The notes beneath the pieces were generated by a model. That model was not told the DNA's origin. It saw only the letters and a list, made by a program, of their open reading frames with translations, and searched no databases. A program made the translations under genes and the position numbers. Positions 58,001 through 64,000 of a DNA stretch of 64,000 bases are shown here, one piece after another (the stretch's first letter is position 1; each line of letters starts with the position of its first letter). Location of the stretch: NCBI GenBank assembly GCA_938043965.1, contig CALIQQ010000002.1, positions 62,001-126,000 of the forward strand, written 5' to 3'. The DNA comes from an uncultured Candidatus Saccharibacteria bacterium. Its GTDB lineage: Bacteria > Patescibacteriota > Saccharimonadia > Saccharimonadales > Saccharimonadaceae.

Positions 58001-58515
58001 ACGGTAAGTCTGATATTTCCAGATTCCGCACGGATGGCATTCAGGCTCTTACTGCAGATAGCTTCCTTGGTGCAGACAGCAGTCAGATTGAAGCTTATCG
58101 TCAAGCTTATAAAAAGGGTGAGCTGTCCGCTGAGGACCGAGCTAAACTTGAGCAGGTCGCACACAGTATCGCTAATAACCGTGATGTCCATAGTAAAATC
58201 CGTACCGACGACTACGGCAAAGCTCTTAGCACTTTTGCCAAAGATGTGGACTGGAAGTCGGTCTATTCCGGCGATAGTCTCAAGGTTGATCATTCAGGTG
58301 ACAACAACGGTGGCGGCAATGGCGGCAACAACGGTGGCAATGGAGGCAATGGCGGCAACGGCGGCAACAACAATGGTGGTAATGGTGGCAATGGCGGACC
58401 TATCGGCGGCAACGGCGGTGGATCTGGCGGTAATGGCGGACCTAGCGGCGATGACAATAATGGTCCTCCAATCCCACCTGATGTGCCGCCTCCAGAATGG
58501 CGCAATCAACCTTAA
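55054..58515 (+). CDS. VirB6/TrbL-like polytopic membrane protein with glycine-rich tail
   Basis: 1153 residues. Signal peptide (about 1-32, ending VNAYS), a large cysteine-containing extracytoplasmic domain (about 35-470), then a core of six to seven hydrophobic helices (about 490-740; FVVLFLVIIFSQVTGYG, then LIVTVILVNLSFILCAIA). This layout resembles the VirB6/TrbL channel components of type IV secretion systems and the giant versions found in CPR bacteria. A long cytoplasmic helical domain follows (about 760-1085), and a Gly/Asn-rich tail (about 1090-1140; GGNGGNGGNGGNN). No VirB4 or other T4SS gene is in the window. Confidence 0.7.
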   Translation: MNRIKKISTIILSLICLTISNVFLYSHKVNAYSENSEAWMKSIGTAIRNCYAQGIMKSPLTMEDYDFNENALNFGSDWARVPNLNGNDRSIECYNLLKKYIKDWPKGSPDVKSNFLVNNLGYTKTNKQTTGECFYFRYNYAMGNEDKPDYYIPNVPTDYVCADTINPDGTIGVDELRIQYTDHEYGGGSFNLQWESNEGSLAADCRVQWLGGVTDVVKFQKNKTRWADFKGSVVDLLLNSPSCVKDRHSWLLDGYTMYLQENFIGTELLGDVASVFEIKDKSVAASKATKSILGVAYSANPVFSATDTFSLYQAYVSEYYKADIVCSTKEKPMTDNEKTAKKTLGYYPIAVFSNGAMQTDCYASATENSGTPSTGAESGKYGEDRTFEEICAWLAKNHKNINTGALESVATKDKDASGTLENNAEDAQKTEAELIQEGCFRNAGSMGWIICPAIFGLRNVGDSIYKAIEPMLQVDDSIVEQLGKQNSSLFDAWSTFRNFANIVFVVLFLVIIFSQVTGYGIDNYGIKKTLPKLIVTVILVNLSFILCAIAVDISNIIGSSIKSLFEGLGDNSKLGGSAAESNSHILEKIFHYLALVAGAGGAGAAAFALTGWAIIIPILLFVLTTAISILFAFIVLGMRQALIIVLIVSAPIAIVLSGFPNTKTIYNKWFGLFKGVLMVYPIIGLLVGTGYFTATVIYSGDAEDNKNFIMAIVAGLLSVIPYFMIPSLTRKSLDAVGSLGTKINGFGNKLGQGAKGRINNLQPIKDVKSNSIASRARARATKFMTSDKAREIENDIKNGKKVSLRRANKYARAAELASTDRNAILAARVAESKYNRLQSGSGFNAALASAADAEDATEVKNYETLIRNGEFIDSNGERVEYQSAATIESALQQELMKDEGSVDTKKIRALQNVLASKGDDGRNRIYNAMKNAQESGSVSQNAIKAFSSNIMNNQGDYKNQHRSLYEFAKATAADGFNNTDKHDGKSDISRFRTDGIQALTADSFLGADSSQIEAYRQAYKKGELSAEDRAKLEQVAHSIANNRDVHSKIRTDDYGKALSTFAKDVDWKSVYSGDSLKVDHSGDNNGGGNGGNNGGNGGNGGNGGNNNGGNGGNGGPIGGNGGGSGGNGGPSGDDNNGPPIPPDVPPPEWRNQP
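58311..58455 (+). repeat. glycine-codon low-complexity tract
   Basis: Imperfect repeats of GGTGGC and AAC units encode the Gly/Asn tail of the VirB6-like protein. It could vary in length by slippage. Confidence 0.75.
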
Positions 58516-58522
58516 ATATATA

Positions 58523-58549
58523 AACCCCACGCTAACCTCGTGGGGTTTT
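58523..58549 (+). terminator. rho-independent terminator before murB
   Basis: AACCCCACG and CGTGGGGTT arms with a 7-nt loop, then TTG. Confidence 0.8.
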
Positions 58550-58564
58550 GCATAGAATTTATGC

Positions 58565-58570
58565 TATAAT
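58565..58570 (+). promoter_or_regulatory. extended -10 box of the murB operon (leaderless)
   Basis: TGCTATAAT, 6 nt before the murB ATG at 58577, directly after the terminator. Confidence 0.75.
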
Positions 58571-58576
58571 ATATAT

Positions 58577-59584
58577 ATGAAAATTCGACAAAATGTTAAA
58601 ATTTCTGACTTAGTTACGATGCGGATTGGTGGCAATGCTAAATATGTTTTTGAACTTGAAACCGAAACAGATATTTTAGATGCTAGGGCAAAACTTAAAG
58701 AACTCGGGCTGAAGAACTACTATTTTCTAGGTGGTGGTGCCAATACTTTTGCTACTGATGCTGAATTTGATGGCGCAATTATCTTAAATCGCTTCTCGAA
58801 AATCGACTATGAAGTGCTTGATGAGTCTCATATTAAATTCATCGTTGGCGGTGGCACTAAATGGGATGACTTTGTCGATCAAACTACTGCGCTTGGTTGT
58901 ACTGGCGTCGAATGTTTAGCTGGTATTCCGGGCACTGTTGGTGCCGCTCCAGTCCAAAACATTGGTGCCTACGGCCAGGAAGTAAAATCAGTTATTTCTA
59001 AGATTCATGTTGTCGATTTTTTGACTGGTGAACAAAAAACCTTTGAATTAAATGATTGCGACTTTTCTTATCGCCACTCTATTTTCAATTCAACTAAAGC
59101 TGGCCAATACTTCATTGTGAAAGTTGAATTTATTTTAGAAAAAGGTGAAATTTCCGGCGAGCTTTATGGCTCACTTCAAGCCTACCTGACTGAACAACAT
59201 ATCACTTCACGCGAGCCAAAAATTTTAGCTACTGCTGTGCGCACAGTAAGAGATTCAAAATTGCCTCATCCTGAAACCATAGCCAGTGCCGGCAGCTTCT
59301 TTAAAAATATCTATGTCAAAGAATCCGATCTAGCTATGCTTGACGAAAAAGGCATTCCTCATCACGGTACTAAAGTTAACACTGGCTGGCTGATTGAGCA
59401 GGCCGGGCTTAAAGGAAAAATTTTTCATGGCTTTCGCATTTCTGATGCTGCCGCACTGGTTTTAATTAACGAAAGCGGCAAAAGCTACCATGACCTCGAG
59501 CTTGCTGTAGCTGAGATTTCGAGTATCGTTTTTGAAAAATTCGGCTTTACGCTCGAACAGGAACCGAATGTAATTGGATTATAA
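58577..59584 (+). CDS. murB: UDP-N-acetylenolpyruvoylglucosamine reductase MurB
   Basis: FAD enzyme of peptidoglycan precursor synthesis that reduces enolpyruvyl-UDP-GlcNAc. 335 residues, full length. FAD-domain motifs TMRIGGNAKYVFE and GGGANTF, the AGIPGTVGAAPVQNIGAYGQE signature, the YRHSIFN block, and the catalytic Ser in ASAGSFFKN (about residue 237). Encoded first in a run murB-folD-membrane protein-AAA+. Confidence 0.96.
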   Translation: MKIRQNVKISDLVTMRIGGNAKYVFELETETDILDARAKLKELGLKNYYFLGGGANTFATDAEFDGAIILNRFSKIDYEVLDESHIKFIVGGGTKWDDFVDQTTALGCTGVECLAGIPGTVGAAPVQNIGAYGQEVKSVISKIHVVDFLTGEQKTFELNDCDFSYRHSIFNSTKAGQYFIVKVEFILEKGEISGELYGSLQAYLTEQHITSREPKILATAVRTVRDSKLPHPETIASAGSFFKNIYVKESDLAMLDEKGIPHHGTKVNTGWLIEQAGLKGKIFHGFRISDAAALVLINESGKSYHDLELAVAEISSIVFEKFGFTLEQEPNVIGL

Positions 59585-59585
59585 T

Positions 59586-60413
59586 ATGACAAAACTTTTA
59601 GATGGCAAGGAACTAGCAGAATTTATTAAAGAGCGACAGTCGCATCTTGTAAAAATGTTGCGCTCAAAAAAACAATACCCCTGCCTGGTGATTATCCGTG
59701 ATTCTGATAACCCGGTCATCACTAAATATGTTAATTTAAAATGTCAATATGGTGCCGATATCGGTATTAACGTGATTGATGAAAAAGTTGATTCCGCGCT
59801 AGCCGCAAAAACTGCCATTGAAAAGTATAATGAAGATCCAACGGTTTCTGGCATTATTGTACAGTTACCACTGCTTGACTCCGCCGAAACTGAATCACTC
59901 GTTAATCTAATTAGACCTGGAAAAGATGTTGACGGTTTAGCGAACTATGATGGGCGCGAGACCGAGCGTATTTTTGATTCTGCTACTGCCACTGCGATTA
60001 ATTGGCTTCTTGCTGGACACAACATCGAACTTCGCGAACAGCAAATTGCCATTGTCGGTCGCGGTAAATTAGTTGGCGCTCCACTGATCCGCATGTGGCG
60101 TAATTCTGGGCTTGATCCTACAGTCTTCCACCGTGGCTCGGATTTCAGCACGTTAAAAAACTTTGATATTATTGTGACTGCTACAGGTAATCCAGAACTT
60201 ATTAAAAGTGAAATGATTAAACCAGGTGCAGTTGTCGTTGATGCTGGCACCGCTAGTGAAGGTGGGCACTTGGTTGGTGATATTAAAAAGGAAATCCGAA
60301 CCCGTAGCGACCTTACCGCAATTACACCGCGCATTGGCGGAGTTGGTCCTCTTACGGTTTCTGTCTTGTTTGAAAATGTTCTGCATGCCTGCGAGGCCAA
60401 CCATGTTGATTAG
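59586..60413 (+). CDS. folD: bifunctional methylenetetrahydrofolate dehydrogenase/cyclohydrolase FolD
   Basis: One-carbon enzyme interconverting 5,10-methylene- and 10-formyl-THF with NADP. 275 residues from the ATG at 59586, one base after the murB stop. Catalytic region YVNLKCQYGADIGI, GIIVQLPL, DVDGL, and the Rossmann GRGKLVGAPL block. The catalytic Lys is in YVNLK. A TATAAT just before the ATG is too close to act as its promoter; translation is coupled to murB. Confidence 0.95.
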   Translation: MTKLLDGKELAEFIKERQSHLVKMLRSKKQYPCLVIIRDSDNPVITKYVNLKCQYGADIGINVIDEKVDSALAAKTAIEKYNEDPTVSGIIVQLPLLDSAETESLVNLIRPGKDVDGLANYDGRETERIFDSATATAINWLLAGHNIELREQQIAIVGRGKLVGAPLIRMWRNSGLDPTVFHRGSDFSTLKNFDIIVTATGNPELIKSEMIKPGAVVVDAGTASEGGHLVGDIKKEIRTRSDLTAITPRIGGVGPLTVSVLFENVLHACEANHVD

Positions 60414-60777
60414 TGGGCTATTCTCTTGGTGGTATGGTGCCGGCTATCAGCTTTTTGCTGCTAAGCTTTGGAGTAAATTAGGTGACACTGCTGATTTTTA
60501 CTCAATCTTGTCGCTTCTAAAAACTTTATTTGCACCTTATCGCCAAATCGCAGTTAGTGAAACCGGCATAAGTATTGATGCGAAAATTTTGGCTCTTCTC
60601 GATCGTTTGGTTTCTCGTCTTGTCGGCGGCTTTACTCGCATTTTCATTATTTTATTTGGGCTCATCGTCTTATTTTTACAGATAATTCTTTCGCTCTTTA
60701 GCTTAATTCTGTGGCCGCTTTTGCCGTTTACGCCACTTTTGTTCATTGTTCTCACAATTTTAGGAGTTAATCTATGA
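60403..60777 (+). CDS. small membrane protein, 124 residues
   Basis: No family. It starts at the ATG at 60403, overlapping folD by 11 nt, and ends overlapping the next ATG by 4 nt. Two hydrophobic segments at the C-terminus (about 82-100 and 104-120; IILFGLIVLFLQIILSLFSLILWPLLPFTP). The front half has conserved-looking aromatic sequence (LFSWWYGAGYQLFAAKLWSKLG). Its overlap with the AAA+ gene suggests it is the partner of that protein. Confidence 0.75.
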   Translation: MLISGLFSWWYGAGYQLFAAKLWSKLGDTADFYSILSLLKTLFAPYRQIAVSETGISIDAKILALLDRLVSRLVGGFTRIFIILFGLIVLFLQIILSLFSLILWPLLPFTPLLFIVLTILGVNL

Positions 60778-63167
60778 ATGAGTTTGATTATAATTCTTTG
60801 CGCGCTCGTTATGCTCGCCTCGGCCAACTTTTTAAGTCGCCAATTATCTTATTACTAATTTGGCTTAGTTTATTCGCCTCACTTTTTACTGGGCTAACTC
60901 TACTGATCCTGCACTCTTCTCTCGGCTGGCTCTGTTTCATCCCTGCTGTATTTTGTCTCATTTTCCTGACGATTATTGAGCTGTTACTTTCAAAGGTGCC
61001 GCTTGGTCCAACTGAAAACATTACTGATATTTTGTCTTCTAACGCCATCTCTTTGATGGATCAAAATCCTACTCCGAATGAGCTTGCGCCAAAGCTAATT
61101 AAAACTCGCTCAGGTCGTTTTCTAGCGCTTAGATTTGGTATTGGCCCAAAACTTTTAAGCGCCATTGCTGCTGAACTGCCGCAGGACATGCGGCCAGTAT
61201 TCGAGAATGCACGTAAAATCAAAACTGAAATCAATGCTACCCAAATTTCTGGCGGTATTTTAGCCGTTGCGCTAATTATGACTCATGAAAATCATGAAGC
61301 TATCCTCGGTCAACTTCGCCTCGGTCTTGCAGATTTGAAAGAGGGAATTGCTTGGTATAATTATTTGCACGGTCTAGTGAAGGACTCAAAAAAGAAGCGT
61401 CGAGATGGTGGTATTGCCCGTGACTTTACTTTTGGGTTTACGCCAATGTTGTCACGTTTTGGCCAAAATCTTTCAGCCCTGCGCAGTCAGACGACTAAAA
61501 CTCAGCTTTTTCGTGCCAGCCATCTAGAGGCCATCCAGCAAATGACTGAAATTTTCAGTAGTCAAGGCCGTCAAAACGTGGCGTTAATTGGACCAGTCGG
61601 CTCTGGTCGTTCCGCTATCATCAATGCCTTCGCTGAACAGCTACTTGATGCTAACTCTAAGATTCCAAGTACACTTAAATATCGTCAAATTTTTAAGTTA
61701 GACGCTGCAGCTCTCATTAGCGCTACTGACGGGCAAGGCGACATTGAACGGTTAATTACTAGCCTTATGAACGAGGCTTATTCTGCTAAAAACATTATCT
61801 TGTATCTTGAAAATGCGCAGCTCTTTTTTGAGACTGGCGTCGGCTCGATCGATATTTCAAAATTATTATTGCCAGTTCTTCAGGCTGGCCGTCTGCGGAT
61901 TATTTTATCGCTTGATGAACAGAAATTTTTGGAACTTTCGGCTACTAACCCAGCCTTCTCCACAGCTCTAAATAAAATTATGGTCAGCGCATCCAACGAA
62001 GCTGAGACTATGAAGGTTTTAGAGGATCAAGTTCCGTATCTTGAATGGCGTTATCACGTCACCTATACTTATTGGGCCCTGAAGGAAGCCTATCGACTAG
62101 GCAATCGTTATATCAAAAAGCTAGAGATGCCAGGGCGTGCAATGTATCTTTTAGAGAACGCCGCTCGCTACGCTAAAGATGGTCTTGTGTTCGGTGAATC
62201 TGTCGCTGAAGCTATTGAAAAAACACAGGGCATTAAGTTGCAGTCGGCAGTCTCGACTCTAGAATCACGCAACCGTCTATTAAACCTTGAGACTCTCATT
62301 CATCAGCGCATGATTGGTCAAACCCAAGCTGTCCGTGCCATTGCCGATGCTCTGCGTCGCGCTGCTACTGGTGTGCGTAATGAGAAAAAGCCGATTGGCA
62401 CCTACCTCTTTCTTGGTCCAACTGGCGTTGGTAAAACCGAGCTCGCTAAGGTATTATCTGAAGTCTATTTTAATGGTGAGTCGGAAATCATTCGTATTGA
62501 TTTAAATGAGTATGTTGAAGCTAGCGATGTTAATCGTTTAATCGCTGAGGCGGCGACCGATCCAATGTCACTCACCGCTCAAGTTGAAAAACATCCTTTT
62601 TCGGTCGTCTTATTGGACGAAATCGAAAAAGCCTCACCAAAAGTGCTTACTACTTTACTTCAGCTACTTGACGAGGGTGTTCTGCGAGATTCAAAAAACC
62701 AGGAAATCTCATTCCGTGACACCATCATTATCTGTACCTCAAACGCTGGCTCTGACCTCATTCGTTCTCGCATCGAAGCTGAAAACTATGAATCCCTAAA
62801 AACTGAGATCGTGAACTTCTTGATTGAATCTCGCGAATTCAAGCCGGAGTTTTTGAACCGTTTTGATGAAATCTGTCTCTTTAAACCGCTTTCAAAAACC
62901 GAATTACTCCAAATTGTTGAGCTCATTTTAAGTAACATTAATCAAACTTTGGCGCCCCAAAAAATTAAAATTCATTTATCGGACCTGGCAAAAACTCGCC
63001 TTATTGACGCAGGCTATGATCCTGCTTTTGGCGCTAGGCCCCTGAAACGGGTTGTTTCTAAAACCGTTGAAAACATCATTGCTAAAGCTAACTTAAGTGG
63101 CGAAATTCAAAGTGGTGATACGCTAGAAATCACTGAAGCTCAAATTGAAGCTGAACTTGTGCAGTAA
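60774..63167 (+). CDS. membrane-anchored double AAA+ Clp-like ATPase with degenerate D1
   Basis: 797 residues. Two N-terminal transmembrane helices (about 17-66), followed by a Clp-N-like region (about 85-190). D1 is Clp-like but its Walker A reads GPVGSGRS (273-280; Arg for Lys) and its Walker B reads YLENAQ (344-349) where DExx is expected, so it likely binds but cannot hydrolyse ATP. D2 is complete: GPTGVGKT (548-555), VVLLDEIEKASP, TSNAGSDL, and the C-terminal FGARPLKR sensor 2. No VGF/IGF ClpP loop is seen, unlike ClpC at 1708. It therefore looks like a membrane-localised, ClpP-independent remodeller. It overlaps the small membrane protein by 4 nt. Confidence 0.85.
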   Translation: MNEFDYNSLRARYARLGQLFKSPIILLLIWLSLFASLFTGLTLLILHSSLGWLCFIPAVFCLIFLTIIELLLSKVPLGPTENITDILSSNAISLMDQNPTPNELAPKLIKTRSGRFLALRFGIGPKLLSAIAAELPQDMRPVFENARKIKTEINATQISGGILAVALIMTHENHEAILGQLRLGLADLKEGIAWYNYLHGLVKDSKKKRRDGGIARDFTFGFTPMLSRFGQNLSALRSQTTKTQLFRASHLEAIQQMTEIFSSQGRQNVALIGPVGSGRSAIINAFAEQLLDANSKIPSTLKYRQIFKLDAAALISATDGQGDIERLITSLMNEAYSAKNIILYLENAQLFFETGVGSIDISKLLLPVLQAGRLRIILSLDEQKFLELSATNPAFSTALNKIMVSASNEAETMKVLEDQVPYLEWRYHVTYTYWALKEAYRLGNRYIKKLEMPGRAMYLLENAARYAKDGLVFGESVAEAIEKTQGIKLQSAVSTLESRNRLLNLETLIHQRMIGQTQAVRAIADALRRAATGVRNEKKPIGTYLFLGPTGVGKTELAKVLSEVYFNGESEIIRIDLNEYVEASDVNRLIAEAATDPMSLTAQVEKHPFSVVLLDEIEKASPKVLTTLLQLLDEGVLRDSKNQEISFRDTIIICTSNAGSDLIRSRIEAENYESLKTEIVNFLIESREFKPEFLNRFDEICLFKPLSKTELLQIVELILSNINQTLAPQKIKIHLSDLAKTRLIDAGYDPAFGARPLKRVVSKTVENIIAKANLSGEIQSGDTLEITEAQIEAELVQ

Positions 63168-63194
63168 AAATTTTAAAATCCCCTCTAAAGGTGT

Positions 63195-63200
63195 TATAAT
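63195..63200 (+). promoter_or_regulatory. -10 box of tRNA-Arg
   Basis: TATAAT (TGTTATAAT), 8 nt before the first base of the tRNA. Confidence 0.7.
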
Positions 63201-63208
63201 GATTATAT

Positions 63209-63285
63209 GCACCCGTAGCTCAGTGGATTAGAGCATCTGTCTTCGGAACAGAGGGTCGAGGGTTCGAGTCCCCCCGGGTGTACCA
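63209..63285 (+). tRNA. tRNA-Arg (anticodon TCG)
   Basis: Acceptor GCACCCG/CGGGTGT (one G-U), anticodon stem TCTGT/ACAGA with loop CTTCGGA and TCG, T-loop TTCGAGT, and encoded CCA. Confidence 0.95.
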
Positions 63286-63301
63286 GATTTAAAATATATT
63301 T

Positions 63302-64000
63302 ATGGCAAAACGTAAACGTAGTAGAAAATCTTCAAGAGAGGTAGCACCCGAGCATCAACTCCCGGGTGGGTTCTGGCGTCAAGTTGGCGCAGTGATATTA
63401 TTAGCACTAGCAGTTGTGTTAGTGATGACTTGGTTTGGATCCGGTGGTACCGTTCTAAAAAGTATCCATCAAACCGCCATCTATATTATTGGTTACGCAA
63501 CCTACTTTATCCCAATTCTTCTAGTTTATCTTGCAGTAATGATTTTTCGCGCTGAAGGGAACCGTCTTCCGATAGTTACCTGGGTTGCGAGTTTTTTAAT
63601 GGTGGCTTGGCTATCTGGCATTTTTGGTATTCCGACCTTTAAACAACCGCATCCAACTGGTGGTGTTGTCGGCGAGGGCTTAAATACCTTAATGACTCAA
63701 ATTCTTGATAAGGGTGCTGTTGCTTTTCTCTATGCTGTGTTAATTTTTCTCACTGGTATTTTTATTCTTGCTATTTCACCGGCATCAGTATTTCGTTGGA
63801 TTGGTGGACTCTTCCGTAGTACTCGTAAGGCTGAAGATCAAGAGAATGCTCGCATTGCTCGTCGTGCAAACCTTGAAGCAGCTAGTGAGAAAATTCCTGT
63901 TCGTGGTGGCATTTCTAAGGCCGTGGCTGAAGCCGAAAAAGAGAACCGTGCGCTTAACATTAAGCAGCACCCAGCTGAACCTAAATCTACCGTAGCGGAA
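63302..64000 (+). CDS. DNA translocase FtsK N-terminal part, 3' end outside the window
   Basis: An open frame from ATG 63302 with no stop up to the window end (233 codons visible). It begins with a basic tail (MAKRKRSRKSSREV), then about four hydrophobic segments (roughly 29-48, 58-82, 90-105, 135-158), followed by a charged linker (STRKAEDQENARIARRANLEAASEK). This is the layout of the membrane domain of FtsK/SpoIIIE. The motor domain would be downstream, so the family call rests on layout only. It begins 16 nt after tRNA-Arg with no clear ribosome binding site. Confidence 0.75.
   Translation, partial: MAKRKRSRKSSREVAPEHQLPGGFWRQVGAVILLALAVVLVMTWFGSGGTVLKSIHQTAIYIIGYATYFIPILLVYLAVMIFRAEGNRLPIVTWVASFLMVAWLSGIFGIPTFKQPHPTGGVVGEGLNTLMTQILDKGAVAFLYAVLIFLTGIFILAISPASVFRWIGGLFRSTRKAEDQENARIARRANLEAASEKIPVRGGISKAVAEAEKENRALNIKQHPAEPKSTVAE

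Noticed and set aside
59580..59585. TATAAT as promoter of folD
   Set aside because: It touches the ATG, so transcription would start inside the gene. It is made by the murB stop context.
59945..60400. Minus-strand ORF opposite folD
   Set aside because: folD is complete and conserved on the plus strand; this is a shadow frame.
1..64000. CRISPR array
   Set aside because: No regularly spaced direct repeats with unique spacers were seen; the tandem repeats present have no spacers.
1..64000. Alternative genetic code with TGA read as Gly
   Set aside because: Several genes of normal length end at TGA at the expected C-terminus (radA, ruvC, the prepilin, the phosphoketolase N-subunit), so TGA acts as stop.

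Overview
The window looks like a chromosomal segment of a Patescibacteria/CPR bacterium, most likely Candidatus Saccharibacteria (TM7). This is inferred from gene content and style: short intergenic regions, a bacterial AspRS, ClpC/ClpP, HrcA, RadA, RuvABC and RecA next to many secreted or membrane proteins of no clear family, a VirB6-like giant membrane protein, a type IV prepilin and paralogous FISUMP-type surface proteins. TGA is used as an ordinary stop (for example radA and ruvC), so the code-25 CPR lineages are unlikely. The base composition is moderately AT-rich by eye. The window starts inside aspS and ends inside an ftsK-like gene.

Layout. 1-8 kb: aspS, then a proteostasis operon (CIRCE, clpC, a membrane-anchored HELLH metallopeptidase-like gene, clpP) and radA-ruvC. 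8-17 kb: a membrane PH-domain gene and ruvB on the minus strand, a large secreted FISUMP protein, tRNA-Ser and tRNA-Met, a prepilin coupled to ruvA, yebC, then recX and recA on the minus strand. 17-21 kb: glutaredoxin, alpha/beta hydrolase, dCMP deaminase, and a secreted cutinase-like/vWA-like fusion. 21-26 kb: a five-gene minus-strand operon of permease-ATPase-permease-response regulator-kinase, in the order of pneumococcal vex123-vncRS, with a divergent TetR-like gene. 27-31 kb: nrdD-nrdG with an NrdR-type control region, tilS, a PRC-barrel gene. 31-40 kb: second FISUMP protein, lepA, hrcA-grpE with a second CIRCE, an adenylate-kinase-like gene, a phosphoketolase encoded as two coupled genes, and a PIN/TRAM gene. 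40-48 kb: PBP1A, tyrS, a PMM-like HAD gene, tpiA, and two low-complexity proteins. 48-52.2 kb: tRNA-Gly and tRNA-His, then an accessory-looking block of three unknown genes with strong -35/-10 promoters and structured leaders. 52.3-58.5 kb: an anchored surface protein, a single-pass membrane protein and a VirB6-like protein with a glycine-rich tail. 58.5-64 kb: murB-folD, a small membrane protein, a membrane-anchored double-AAA+ protein with a degenerate first ATPase domain, tRNA-Arg and ftsK.

Gene expression shows two styles. At least twelve protein genes carry an extended -10 (TGnTATAAT or close) only 6-9 nt before the ATG, which predicts leaderless mRNAs; two tRNA genes have the same spacing. 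Other genes use strong AGGAGG-type ribosome binding sites. HrcA (encoded here) probably controls both its own operon and clpC through CIRCE elements.

Most notable observations: (1) a phosphoketolase divided at a domain boundary into two genes with a 4-nt overlap; (2) three FISUMP C-terminal regions whose differences fall mostly in NNY codons, as in diversity-generating retroelement targets, although no reverse transcriptase is present here; (3) repeated tandem 'echoes' of gene 3' ends just past stop codons at several unrelated loci; (4) a roughly 210-nt structured leader before an unknown membrane protein; (5) a transmembrane Clp-like AAA+ protein with a dead-looking D1 domain; (6) a TyrRS whose HIGH-region transition-state residues are all substituted.
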